From positions 1,178,001-1,242,000 of the forward strand of contig CAVXCS010000005.1 of the NCBI GenBank assembly GCA_963760375.1: a DNA stretch of 64,000 bases, in the 5' to 3' direction. Under the pieces are notes generated by a model, which ran no database searches, was not told the DNA's origin, and saw only the letters and a list, made by a program, of their open reading frames with translations. Made by a program: the position numbers and the translations under genes. How positions within the stretch are numbered: the stretch's first letter is position 1; the number at the start of each line of letters is the position of its first letter. Positions 19,497 through 27,572 of this stretch are shown here, piece by piece. The stretch comes from Pelagihabitans sp963760375 (GTDB taxonomy: Bacteria > Bacteroidota > Bacteroidia > Flavobacteriales > Flavobacteriaceae).

Positions 19497-20069
19497 GTGA
19501 GCAGAAAATATAAATTCAAAAACCCGGCTGCTACCTATTTCATTAGCTTCGCGACGGTCTTTTGGATAGATGTATTTACTAGACAAATATATTTTTCAAT
19601 ATTGGCAGAGAGTATCCAACACTGTCGAAAAGAAAAAGGCATGGAGGTATTTGCATACTGTTTTATGCCAAATCATGTCCATTTAATTTTTCGCTCTGCT
19701 AACGAGGATCCATCTGGTCTGTTAAGGGACTTTAAAGGATTTACTGCCAGACAACTATTAAAGGCTATAGAAAAAAACCCACGGGAAAGTAGAAAAGAAT
19801 GGATGCTTTGGATGATGGAGCGGGCAGGATGTTGGAATAGTAATGTTAAAAAAAGACAATTTTGGCAACAACATAATAAACCCATAGAATTATGGAGCGC
19901 AAAAGTGATCAAACAAAAAATCGAGTATATCCACAACAATCCTGTTGTACAAGGTTTTGTAACCAATCCTGTTGATTGGAAATACAGCAGCGCAAGAAAC
20001 TATGCTGATGATGAAACTGTACTCAAAATTGATAATAAAGGCTTACACTTAGGTATGATGGATCTTTGA
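19497..20069 (+). mobile_element. REP-associated tyrosine transposase (RAYT, Y1 family)
   Basis: 190-aa Y1-type transposase related to IS200/IS605 TnpA. The metal-binding HUH motif is MPNHVHLIF (residues ~59-67), and the C-terminal catalytic tyrosine region is KQKIEYIHNNPVVQGFV, followed by the RAYT-typical WKYSSARNY. GTG start at 19497. The gene is bracketed by REP hairpins in inverted orientation, the hallmark of a REPtron, where a single-copy RAYT mobilises REP sequences. The frame is intact, so it may be active. Lower GC than yifB. Confidence 0.9.
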
Positions 20070-20100
20070 AAGATCAAACCCAGTAACTAGCTTTTTGGTC

Positions 20101-20129
20101 ACGAGCGTGACGCTCGCGCTAGCGGGGGG
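20101..20129 (+). repeat. REP element downstream of RAYT
   Basis: Hairpin ACGAGCG-TGA-CGCTCG followed by CGCTAGCG and a G-run. Thirty bases after the RAYT stop. Sequence is nearly identical to the copies at 22409 and 22458. Confidence 0.8.
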
Positions 20130-20188
20130 AATACACCTGGTTATGATTTAGAGCTCGCGATTATATGACTGATTGAGGTAGTAATGGC

Positions 20189-20216
20189 AAGAGCGTGGCA
20201 CTCGCGCTATCGGGGG
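20189..20216 (+). repeat. REP element, second of a direct pair
   Basis: Degenerate copy (AAGAGCGTGGCACTCGCGC then TATCGGGGGG). It shares about 20 bp of upstream flank (ACTGATTGAGGT.GTAATGG) with the REP at 22458, so the flank moves or was copied with the REP. Confidence 0.75.
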
Positions 20217-20270
20217 GAAAGGAGATTGGGAAAACGCTATTCCCTGTATTATGTGGCATTTTTTATTTCC

Positions 20271-21107
20271 TTATTCCTTATTGGCTTTTAAATGCACATC
20301 TATTTGAGGAAAAGGAATGGTAATATTATTTTGAATAAATTTTCGATTAATGGTTCTTCGAATATCGCTTTTAACTCTATTGGAGCTAAAAATGTTCTTA
20401 CTATAAAATAGGATTTGAAAATCTAATGATGAATTTCCAAAATTCACCAGTCTTGCTTCTGTTAATTCCTTTTTGGTATTGTCAGGATGTTCGAATGCAC
20501 TTTCTTCAAGAATTTTAATTACAAGCTCCACATCACTGCCATATGAAACCCCGACATCTATTCTAAAACGGGTTTTCTTGGTTTGATGACTCCAGTTTAT
20601 CACTTTGTTTGTTGTTATTAGCGAGTTGGGAATAATAATAGAAATGTCATCCGTGGTCAGTCCTTTTGAAGTACGTAAACCAATTTCCTGCATTTTCACG
20701 ATCTCTCCGTCTATTTCAAGAATATCTTCAATTTTTATTGTCCTCTCGGAAAGCAAGATTATTCCCGAAAGAACATCGTTAAATGTTTGTTGCAGACCTA
20801 ATCCAATACCAACGAGCAAGGCTGCAGAACCTGCAATTAATATCGTAACCTTAACTCCTATCGTTTCCAACATAAAACCAAAGGCAACTACCCATATTAC
20901 ATATTTTATAATTTGATATAGCGCATAGGAATTGCCCTCATCGAATCCTTTTATTTTGCTTTTACGAAACAATGATTTTTTAATTAGCAATAAAATCACC
21001 TTTGTCATAAGAGCAATTAGGAGAACACCCAGCAATGAAATAATTCTTAAATTATATTGTCCGACGCTAATCAACTCAAATTCCAAAATCTTGTTTATGA
21101 CTTCCAT
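20271..21107 (-). CDS. Small-conductance mechanosensitive channel (MscS family)
   Basis: 278-aa channel releasing solutes on hypo-osmotic shock. Three N-terminal hydrophobic segments; the pore helix TM3 is AGSAALLVGIGLGLQQTFND with the Gly/Ala packing pattern of MscS, followed by the beta domain (LSERTIKIEDILEIDGEIVK, SIIIPNSLITTNKVINWS) and a C-terminal alpha/beta domain ending in FPQIDVHL. Complete. First of a run of minus-strand genes in the REP-rich region; no operon partner. Confidence 0.9.
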   Translation of the reverse strand: MEVINKILEFELISVGQYNLRIISLLGVLLIALMTKVILLLIKKSLFRKSKIKGFDEGNSYALYQIIKYVIWVVAFGFMLETIGVKVTILIAGSAALLVGIGLGLQQTFNDVLSGIILLSERTIKIEDILEIDGEIVKMQEIGLRTSKGLTTDDISIIIPNSLITTNKVINWSHQTKKTRFRIDVGVSYGSDVELVIKILEESAFEHPDNTKKELTEARLVNFGNSSLDFQILFYSKNIFSSNRVKSDIRRTINRKFIQNNITIPFPQIDVHLKANKE

Positions 21108-21280
21108 TGTTTATTTTTAGTGTATGCAACATAATAGTTATTATACCTGACGTTGTAAAGAGCTGCTGGAGGTTTACTAATTGAACCTGCATTAAAGGAG
21201 ATATTGCACGGTGATTACTTCTCCAAGTTAATGAATAATCTTTAACAGCTTAAGACTAAATGAATAAGGATAATAAAAAA

Positions 21281-21309
21281 GACCTCCACATTGTAGAGAG
21301 CAACAGATG
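21281..21309 (+). repeat. Separator repeat, copy 1
   Basis: Begins GACCTCCACATTGTAGAG and continues GAGCAACAGATG. Its last 20 bp are identical to those of copy 2 (ending 23087), and it shares 24 of 29 bases with copy 3 (23351-23379). It is followed by GCCTGGTGGTAGGGGC, which resembles the yifB-derived stretch after copy 2. Not recognised as any named element. Confidence 0.6.
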
Positions 21310-21404
21310 GCCTGGTGGTAGGGGCAATCAAAAGTATGAAGTCAAAAGTATGGTATAACACAAATTCCTGAGGGATGCATGAACGTTGCCCAGTGATCTT
21401 TTTA

Positions 21405-22130
21405 CTATTTATTGAGGATAAGGTTGACCTCTGCCGTGACCAGAACGTCCGGTGTTGTAGGGTCATTATCCACATCTATGAAAATATCGTCCCCAAGTGT
21501 GGCATTCAATGTATCTGACGTAATGGCATTGATGGTAATAATAATTAAATCCGGACCTTCGAAAAGGGTCAAGATTCTTCCGTCCGCACTTAAGTTCCAT
21601 GTGCCGCTATCGGAACCACCTCCGAAGTTTGAAGCATAGGTATTATCTGCATTTATGGTTAGTGAACCCGTAACTTCAGCTGCCAATGCGGCTTCAATGA
21701 GTCCATATTGAGTTTCGGCGTCCGTTTGTGTTAGTCCGACCACATCAATGAGATATTCGATTACCGAAAGGTCACCCACTGAAGTGTCAATATTCAATGA
21801 CAAGGTGGTCCAGGTTCCAATCAACAGCTCAGCTGTTCCGGGTTCATCAGGGCAATCGGTGGCATCGGTATCGTCGCAATCGGTAGCATTGCAAACATTG
21901 TCGATATCAAAGAGGCCATCCCCATCCATATCCACGGCATCTCCGTGTTTACGATGGGCTCGAAGCGCATTGCCATTCACATTGATGATCTTTCCTTTGT
22001 GGCATACATCAACCTTTCCGGATTTGCCCTTGCTACTGACCATGGTCAAAGTATTCTCCGTCGTGTCCTGTTCTTTGTCGCATCCTACGATAAATAGAAA
22101 CAATAACATGGTGAACAATATCCTTTTCAT
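21405..22130 (-). CDS. Lipocalin-like lipoprotein with Ca-binding type repeats
   Basis: 241-aa lipoprotein: signal peptide with lipobox IVGC (Cys17), then a Ser/Lys-rich spacer, then VDVCHKGKIINVNGNALRAH followed by RKHGD, a short motif often seen in flavobacterial surface proteins. An Asp-rich stretch (DMDGDGLFDIDNVC, DCDDTDATDC) looks like thrombospondin-type-3/EF-hand calcium binding. The C-terminal half (LLIGTWTTLSLNI ... GTWNLSADGRILTL) is a lipocalin-like beta-barrel. Probably surface or outer-membrane anchored; ligand unknown. No neighbour suggests a function. Confidence 0.7.
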   Translation of the reverse strand: MKRILFTMLLFLFIVGCDKEQDTTENTLTMVSSKGKSGKVDVCHKGKIINVNGNALRAHRKHGDAVDMDGDGLFDIDNVCNATDCDDTDATDCPDEPGTAELLIGTWTTLSLNIDTSVGDLSVIEYLIDVVGLTQTDAETQYGLIEAALAAEVTGSLTINADNTYASNFGGGSDSGTWNLSADGRILTLFEGPDLIIITINAITSDTLNATLGDDIFIDVDNDPTTPDVLVTAEVNLILNK

Positions 22131-22299
22131 TTGTCCTAAGTTTTTAGAACTTTAATTTAAAAATAATTTTGGAAAAAATCAAGATGATAAGGACAAAACC
22201 AAGGAAATGCAGATCGCCATTCTTTAATTATTTCCTTTAAGTTATTACGATGCATGACTAGGATTTCCGTGCCTTGAATCGATTGCCTTGACATTCCTT

Positions 22300-22392
22300 T
22301 TGAATTGACCCCCGTACCTTTTGAAAAGCTTTCGGAGGATAGAAAAGGGGAGGGGAGCGTGGCGATACGGCAACGGGTCACCGCGGCGCGTG
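22300..22392 (+). pseudogene. Diverged yifB fragment A
   Basis: Encodes ELTPVPFEKLSEDRKGEGSV and continues AIRQRVTAAR, matching yifB codons at 18,889-18,979. The DNA differs at 14 of about 91 positions but only one change alters the protein (Val to Leu). The fragment therefore derives from a second yifB that diverged while functional, not from a recent copy of the neighbour. It runs directly into GCGGTGGTAGAAATGTT and a REP. Confidence 0.85.
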
Positions 22393-22408
22393 CGGTGGTA
22401 GAAATGTT

Positions 22409-22436
22409 ACGAGCGTGACGCTCGCGCTAGCGGGGG
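22409..22436 (+). repeat. REP element attached to yifB fragment A
   Basis: ACGAGCGTGACGCTCGCGC then TAGCGGGGG; identical hairpin to 20101. Starts 17 bp after the yifB fragment. Confidence 0.8.
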
Positions 22437-22457
22437 ACTGATTGAGGTGGTAATGGC

Positions 22458-22491
22458 ACGAGCGTGACGCTCGCGCTAGCGGGGGGGGGGG
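22458..22491 (+). repeat. REP element with an extended G-run
   Basis: Same hairpin as the preceding REP, in direct orientation 21 bp downstream, ending in a run of about twelve G. The homopolymer length is a likely site of slippage or sequencing error. Confidence 0.8.
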
Positions 22492-22545
22492 ACAGCCTCG
22501 AAATAAATTATGTTTAATTATTTCCTAGCTCTTACTGAATTGAAT

Positions 22546-22923
22546 TCATTCTCCAAATTCAGCCATTTTTTTACCTATATGTTCCATCACTTCACCGAAT
22601 TCTTTATCTGGACTAAAGTCAAGTAATTTCAAATCTTCTTCAACAATGGCAGTATGTCCTGCAGGCCAGTAAAAAACATCACCCGTTTTGACAACTTCTT
22701 CAGATTTATCATCATATATAATGCGTATTGCGCCTTCAACAACGTAGCCCCAATGTGGGCAATGGCAACTATTGTTCTTTAGTCCCTGAAGCAAAGGTGA
22801 AAAATCGGTTCCTTTGGGGATTTCATTAAAAGCAATTGTCATTCCACCATAACCGGTTATGTTGCGCATAATGGAATCAGGGGTTTGCATGATAATTGGT
22901 ATGTCATCTTTGTTGATTTTCAT
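22546..22923 (-). CDS. Cupin domain protein
   Basis: 125-aa single-domain cupin. Motif 1 includes NSCHCPHWGYVVEGAIRI (metal-ligand His and the conserved Gly) and motif 2 GDVFYWPAGHTAIVEED. The Cys-His-Cys in place of the usual HxH is unusual but keeps one His. No signal peptide; cytoplasmic. Small stand-alone cupins of this type are seen as regulators of unknown ligand or as isomerases/dioxygenases. Flanked on both sides by REP/yifB fragments, so probably part of the acquired region. Confidence 0.75.
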   Translation of the reverse strand: MKINKDDIPIIMQTPDSIMRNITGYGGMTIAFNEIPKGTDFSPLLQGLKNNSCHCPHWGYVVEGAIRIIYDDKSEEVVKTGDVFYWPAGHTAIVEEDLKLLDFSPDKEFGEVMEHIGKKMAEFGE

Positions 22924-23060
22924 AATTCTAGTTTTTTAAATGATACTTGATTTAATTTATAACAAGTGGATATAGTTATTGATGATATCCTGCTCATGTA
23001 TACTAAGATAATGAATGAATTTGAAATAGTATTTAGATAGGTAGTAATAAGACTTGATAA

Positions 23061-23165
23061 GATCTACATTGTAGAGAGCAACAGATGTCGCCCTGGTCGG
23101 GAGCGGCACCTATCCCTAGCCAGGGGAGCGTAGCGATACGGCAACGGGTCACGGCAGCGCGTGCG
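23061..23165 (+). repeat. Separator repeat copy 2 fused to diverged yifB fragment B
   Basis: Left part is the separator (CTACATTGTAGAGAGCAACA, ending 23087). From 23084 it encodes DVALVGSGTYP of a yifB gene (compare 18,557 onward), then a stop codon where yifB has Gln. It then jumps across about 340 bp of yifB at a shared GGGGAG to GAGCGTAGCGATACGGCAAC, the same segment as the end of fragment A. The right flank GCGTGCGGTGGTAGAAATG is also shared with fragment A. So this is a rearranged, non-coding relative of fragment A. Confidence 0.8.
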
Positions 23166-23179
23166 GTGGTAGAAATGTT

Positions 23180-23207
23180 ACGAGCAAGACGCTCGCGCTA
23201 GCGGAGG
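23180..23207 (+). repeat. REP element attached to yifB fragment B
   Basis: ACGAGCAAGACGCTCGCGC then TAGCGGAGG. Hairpin stem partly degenerated (GAGC-AAGAC-GCTC). Same position relative to the yifB fragment as the REP at 22409. Confidence 0.75.
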
Positions 23208-23229
23208 TATTTCAAGGTATAATCATTTG

Positions 23230-23266
23230 CTAGTTGTTTGCGTATTTTTCGGAAGAAGTTGATCAT
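23230..23266 (-). pseudogene. Orphan 5' end of a DUF6090 gene
   Basis: Reads MINFFRKIRKQLAND from 23266, the invariant start of DUF6090 proteins, then diverges into unrelated sequence. Only about 13 codons remain. It sits 23 bp after the REP at 23180. Confidence 0.75.
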
Positions 23267-23350
23267 ACGAAGTGATGGTTGGTTGTATCTTCCCAAGATA
23301 CAGAATTACCTTGTAGAGCTTTATCCTAAATGTTTAAGTTGAAAATTAAT

Positions 23351-23379
23351 GACCTCCACACTTTAGAGGGTAACGGATG
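23351..23379 (+). repeat. Separator repeat, copy 3
   Basis: GACCTCCACACTTTAGAG then GGTAACGGATG; 24 of 29 bases match copy 1. Lies 60 bp beyond the end of the next DUF6090 gene. A shorter match (GACCTCCACAGT) occurs at 24372-24383 before DoxX. Confidence 0.6.
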
Positions 23380-23439
23380 TAGTATTGGGCGGTCTTTTTT
23401 TAACATAGGATAGGTGGTAACTGACCTTTTAGCCTTTCG

Positions 23440-24192
23440 TTATTTTCCTTCTAATTCCTTTTCAATTCTATCAACTAGCAAGTTTGATTTTTTTTCCAAT
23501 GCTTGAATTACACTCAAGTTCACTTCGACTACTAATTGATAGAGAAGCATTGCTGTTTCCAAATTGATGTATTCTATTGAACGCGGGTTGGTTAGCCAAG
23601 ACCAATCTATATATTCTAAATTTCGTTTTTCAATTACCCTATTTAAAGTATTAATCCCTCGTACACCGTAATACGACATTAGTAAACGATAAAATTCCTC
23701 GTTGTCAGAATTTAGTTTTATTAATTGATTGTCAGCGTATTGGTAATAATCTTTTATATCTCGAACAATTTCTAGATTATCAAACTCTAATTTTCTTCCA
23801 GAGTTAAACATATCCAAGTAGGTCACTTTATTTATACTTAAATAGTTCATTGAAAGTCTTCCTGCCATCAATTGATCGACTTCAGTAATTTTTTTAGTAT
23901 TACCACCCAAAACATTATCCAAAATATTTTCTATTTGTAGCAGCCAATCATTGTATTCTGTTTGTAATGATTTAAAATTTTGTATATCCTTTTCAAGGTC
24001 TAGTTTGAGAACTATAAGTAGCCTATTACTTTCTGACTTGGACTTTTCTATCTCGCTCCAATTATTTATTTGCAGTGCAATCAAAATACCAATTATAACA
24101 AGGACAATCTCACCAACGGCATACCTTATATACCTTAAGGGCTTGTTGTCGTCTGCGAGTTGTTTTCTTATTCGCCTAAAAAAATTAATCAT
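23440..24192 (-). CDS. DUF6090 family membrane protein, copy 1
   Basis: 250 aa. Conserved N-terminus INFFRRIRKQLADDNKPLRY, then one transmembrane helix (about residues 27-45, VGEIVLVIIGILIALQINNW). The rest (50-250) is charged and helix-prone and should lie in the periplasm. Function of the family is unknown. Complete. A perfect 9-bp hairpin lies 44 bp upstream of the ATG. This copy is nearer in sequence to the one at 32641 (INFFRKIRKQLADENKP) than to others. Confidence 0.85.
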   Translation of the reverse strand: MINFFRRIRKQLADDNKPLRYIRYAVGEIVLVIIGILIALQINNWSEIEKSKSESNRLLIVLKLDLEKDIQNFKSLQTEYNDWLLQIENILDNVLGGNTKKITEVDQLMAGRLSMNYLSINKVTYLDMFNSGRKLEFDNLEIVRDIKDYYQYADNQLIKLNSDNEEFYRLLMSYYGVRGINTLNRVIEKRNLEYIDWSWLTNPRSIEYINLETAMLLYQLVVEVNLSVIQALEKKSNLLVDRIEKELEGK

Positions 24193-24235
24193 TGGTTTAG
24201 TATTAATGTTAACACGCCATTTGATCCATTCTTTA

Positions 24236-24256
24236 AAAATGTCTACCAGACATTTT
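24236..24256 (-). promoter_or_regulatory. Palindrome upstream of DUF6090 copy 1
   Basis: On the minus strand AAAATGTCT-GGT-AGACATTTT: a perfect 9-bp stem with a three-base loop. The core GTCTGGTAGAC recurs upstream of the DUF6090 gene at 33447-34187. Could be an operator or an RNA hairpin. Confidence 0.45.
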
Positions 24257-24472
24257 CTTAACGCTCTGTCCTCTAAAGAATTTGATTATTGAAGTCGTTG
24301 TTAATTATTCTACCTAAGGTACTGAATTAATATAAAAGGCTTTAAATCAGCCCTATGCTATTGAAATGGCAGACCTCCACAGTATATGCCATGACCGAAG
24401 TAGGCAGCCGAAGTTGTAATGAAGGCCAAAATCGCGTATAAAGAATGTGCAAAGCCTGTTGTTTATGGTGTG

Positions 24473-24859
24473 CTAGTTGGCTGCGGTATTCTTTATTTTC
24501 CAGGCTAAGGCGATGAACAGAATTTGCACTGGAAGCCTGATCAAAGCAGCCTTATGGCTGCCAATAGCGGGAGTCGCCGAAAACACATCCCACACATGTA
24601 TTGGCAAAAAGAGAAGCATGAGCACCAATATCCCCAAGGCACCTTGCTTTGCGTATTTCGGAATGATCAGTATGATGCCCAGTAGTATTTCCAATATGCC
24701 CGAGGCATAAATGATGGCTGTGGTGAAGGGTAAAAAAGAAGGCACAAATGGAATGTAAAAATCTGGTTTAACGAGGTGTTGTACTCCGGCGTAAATCATA
24801 AATAGGGCAAAAATGACCCGAATGACAATCCAAACAATTTTCATATACCTCGATATCAA
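24473..24859 (-). CDS. DoxX-like membrane protein
   Basis: 128-aa protein with four hydrophobic helices: IRVIFALFMIYAGVQHLVKP, ASGILEILLGIILIIPKYAK, LGILVLMLLFLPIHVWDVF and the C-terminal IRLPVQILFIALAW. This is the DoxX/DoxD fold; the conserved GxxHL and PKY features are present. Members act in quinone or thiosulfate-linked redox reactions or are of unknown role. An in-frame ATG at 24844 is an equally plausible start. Last gene of the minus-strand series in the mosaic region. Confidence 0.82.
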   Translation of the reverse strand: MISRYMKIVWIVIRVIFALFMIYAGVQHLVKPDFYIPFVPSFLPFTTAIIYASGILEILLGIILIIPKYAKQGALGILVLMLLFLPIHVWDVFSATPAIGSHKAALIRLPVQILFIALAWKIKNTAAN

Positions 24860-25065
24860 TTAAAAAAACAAGTTACACTTTTTATATTCCGGTTGCTACT
24901 CAATTGAATATTGGAATTTGAGTAAAAGGGATGGTTGGGGCGACTGAAACGCAGAAAAGGGGAGAAAATACTACGATTCCAGCCGAAATACATAATATTC
25001 GAGCCAAAAATGGGTTATTTACCCATAGGGGGTTATAGTACCCTAAACAAAATAGTACGTTTCGT

Positions 25066-26370
25066 ATGCAGCGACTTAAAATCTTCGCAGGAACATCAAT
25101 AGTACTTATTGCACTTACAAGCCTGACCATTAGTGTCAGTAAGCCCATATCCATTTTTGGGTCGGAAAAGACAATGTCAATCGACCGATCAAAAAAAGTG
25201 CGGGTAGACCCTAAAGAAGGATTGCTTTATCAATGGCGGCAACAAGAATTGAATGCTGCCGTAAAGGCGTATTTTGATAAGGCCATTGCCTCTGGAGACA
25301 TAGTAGGCGCGGGGGTGAGCATCGTGAAAGGGGATTCGATCGTGATTTCCGAAGGATTCGGCAAAAGAAACATTGATACCGATCAGGCGGTCGATGGTCA
25401 AACCATATTCAGGCTTGGATCCCTGTCAAAAGGTTTTACCGGTATCTTGGCCGTTAACATCGTAAACGAAGGCAAATTACATTGGGATGATAAAGTAAGG
25501 GACCAAATCCCTGGATTTCAGTTGGGAGACAGCGATAATACCGACAAGATCACATTGGCCAATTTGTTGTCACATACGGCTGGGGCGCCCTACCATAGCT
25601 TTACCAACCTGATCGAAGCCGGCTTACCCCTCTCCGAAATTGCTGAACGCTTTAAAGAAGTACGGCCAATCGGCAATCCAGGAGCCATATACAGTTATCA
25701 GAATGCGCTGTTTGCCCTTTCCGCCGATATGATATACAACGCAACAGGCATGGAAATCACCAAATCTCTGGAAGACAGGTTTTTTAAACCCCTAGAGATG
25801 TGCGCTACCACCACGGATTATGAATCCCTTGAACATGCCGAAAATGTGGCCCTTCCCCATTCAAAATGGAAAAACGGCTGGAGGTCCAAAAAACTTAACG
25901 ATCATTATTTTAACGCCATTGCGGCAGGGGGTATCAGCGCCAGTTCTATGGATATGGGAAAATGGATGCGTTTTATTCTCGGGCACAACCCAGAGATCAT
26001 GAGTAGGTCATCCCTGGAAAAAGCCTTCAGGCCATTAATCGAAATTAAAGGGCATAGCAAATATTATCAGCGATGGCCAGGGCACGTTTCTTCCCATTAC
26101 GGATTCGGATGGAGGATACATAAATACGTTGATGAGGGCACCGATCAGGAACAAACCATTTGGCACCACGGGGGAAGCATTAACAATTACAGAAATGAAA
26201 TTGCGGTATACCCGGAAGCCGATATCGGTATATGTGTGCTCTTGAACAGTAATTCCAGACTGGCAAAAACAGTGGTGCCCGACCTATACAAGATCATTCA
26301 AAGGGTATATGAGCCGACCACGATCCATATTGCCTCTAGAAACATTCCTGAAACCATCCCACATCTTTAA
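25066..26370 (+). CDS. Serine hydrolase of the beta-lactamase class C family
   Basis: 434-aa secreted enzyme with an N-terminal hydrophobic signal (residues 5-25). Catalytic motifs of the class C/penicillin-binding group are all present: SLSK (Ser119-Lys122), YQN (Tyr211-Asn213, within IYSYQNALFAL) and WHHGGSINN as the third (K/H)xG motif. Such enzymes include esterases, D-aminopeptidases and cell-wall peptidases; true beta-lactamase activity cannot be inferred. The gene stands alone, plus strand, with its promoter region shared with DoxX. Confidence 0.9.
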   Translation: MQRLKIFAGTSIVLIALTSLTISVSKPISIFGSEKTMSIDRSKKVRVDPKEGLLYQWRQQELNAAVKAYFDKAIASGDIVGAGVSIVKGDSIVISEGFGKRNIDTDQAVDGQTIFRLGSLSKGFTGILAVNIVNEGKLHWDDKVRDQIPGFQLGDSDNTDKITLANLLSHTAGAPYHSFTNLIEAGLPLSEIAERFKEVRPIGNPGAIYSYQNALFALSADMIYNATGMEITKSLEDRFFKPLEMCATTTDYESLEHAENVALPHSKWKNGWRSKKLNDHYFNAIAAGGISASSMDMGKWMRFILGHNPEIMSRSSLEKAFRPLIEIKGHSKYYQRWPGHVSSHYGFGWRIHKYVDEGTDQEQTIWHHGGSINNYRNEIAVYPEADIGICVLLNSNSRLAKTVVPDLYKIIQRVYEPTTIHIASRNIPETIPHL

Positions 26371-26868
26371 GCCAGCCTTGTGCGGTAAGTTCCCTGGTTC
26401 ACGATCACCTCAAATGAAGACTTTTCAAAGTAGGGATATGATGGCACTTTTGGTATTCTCAATAATTTTAAGCAAGAGCGGAACATTGGTCTCCCTCCAG
26501 AAATAATAAACCACTTAAAAGTTGTTGATCATCTGCTGGTGTCCTGCGAATTTTTCCGAAGAAGTTGACCGTCTGATTGGAATGGTCGGCCATTCTTTAT
26601 AACGCAAAGAATGATTGCAAGCGACTTTTGATCGGTTTGTTCCTTTAGTATTAAAAGTCCACTATAATCGATAGTGAAAGCGATGTATTTGTGGTTGGGT
26701 TCGAGTGAAATCCGGTATATACTGAACAGCTATCTTTATAAATTGGATTTTGGCATAAAGAGATTCCATGCTTAAGGGCCGAACACCAAGCTTACCCCGG
26801 TAATTGTTTCATTTCTTTCGGTAAAAAAAAACATCTTTTTGGGACAAAATAAATAGTCGTTGGTCCAT
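26371..26868. other. Gap without a complete gene
   Basis: About 500 bp between two convergent genes. It holds an orphan DUF6090 5' end (26510-26572) and otherwise AT-rich sequence with no ORF I can support on either strand. Confidence 0.5.
26510..26572 (-). pseudogene. Degenerate DUF6090 5' end
   Basis: Reads (T)VNFFGKIRRTPADDQQLL on the minus strand, a decayed form of MINFFRKIRRQLADDNK. The ATG has become ACG. No membrane-helix region follows. Confidence 0.65.
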
Positions 26869-26894
26869 AAAAAAGGGGGCCTCAGGCCCCCTTT
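26869..26894 (-). terminator. Intrinsic terminator of the PorT-like gene
   Basis: AAAGGGGGCC-TGA-GGCCCCCTTT on the minus strand, followed by further T residues. Starts 24 bp after the stop of the barrel gene. Confidence 0.85.
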
Positions 26895-26917
26895 CCACCA
26901 TCAAAAAATATGGATTC

Positions 26918-27472
26918 TTAGAATCGATAACCAACACCGAGTTGAAATCCTTTGGTCTTCAATGAATAATCACCAAAGAACTCAGAATCCTGACCACCAA
27001 GGTCGGCAATGTCGGATAAACCGATGTTATAACGTGCATCCACGAAGAAACCGCCGATCAATTCATAGGCCGCACCAAGGTTGAGCACAAAATTGCTCGA
27101 TTTAAGTCCGTCGGTACCTCCTTCGGCGTCAACCAAAACCCCTATTTGCGGTCCTGCCTGCACGTTCAATCCTTCAATGATATAGTATTTTAACATCACG
27201 GGAATGTTCACATAACTGATGTCGGCATCCTTTGCCCCTTCAATGGAATAAAGCAGTTCGGGCTGCAGGTGTAATTTCTCCGAAATCTTTAAATCTACAA
27301 GACCACCAACAAATATACTGGTCGCCCCGTCGGGTGAAGCCCCATCCGAATCGAACGTAACTTTCAAGTTGGAAAAGTTGGCGCCGGCCTTAACGCCGAA
27401 TTTTAGATCCTGGCCATAGGTGTACATACCTGAGGCCGAAATAAGGGCAAAAAGAACAAAAAATTTTTTCAT
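26918..27472 (-). CDS. PorT-like outer-membrane beta-barrel protein
   Basis: 184-aa outer-membrane protein: signal peptide ending TYGQ, then FGVKAGANFSNLKV, the typical first strand of the small PorT/OmpW-like porin family of Bacteroidota, alternating beta-strands (LHLQPELLYSIEG, IPVMLKYYIIEGLNVQAGP), and a terminal strand FQLGVGYRF ending in Phe. Probably structural or a small-molecule channel. Strong terminator downstream; single-gene unit. Confidence 0.85.
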   Translation of the reverse strand: MKKFFVLFALISASGMYTYGQDLKFGVKAGANFSNLKVTFDSDGASPDGATSIFVGGLVDLKISEKLHLQPELLYSIEGAKDADISYVNIPVMLKYYIIEGLNVQAGPQIGVLVDAEGGTDGLKSSNFVLNLGAAYELIGGFFVDARYNIGLSDIADLGGQDSEFFGDYSLKTKGFQLGVGYRF

Positions 27473-27572
27473 CTGAAATTGGTTTTGATTATTAATAGTT
27501 TTTAGTGATTACGATAACGCTTCATTTTCGTTTTTGGTATGTACACCAGCACATTTTAGGGAAGAAAGTTGA

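Noticed and set aside
20101..20216. Transcription terminators after the RAYT gene
   Set aside because: The hairpins are followed by G-runs, not T-runs, and recur as REPs elsewhere, so they are repeat elements first.
21281..24383. Integron or CRISPR array
   Set aside because: The separator repeats are too few, too diverged and irregularly spaced for CRISPR; no integron integrase or attC-type pairing is seen.
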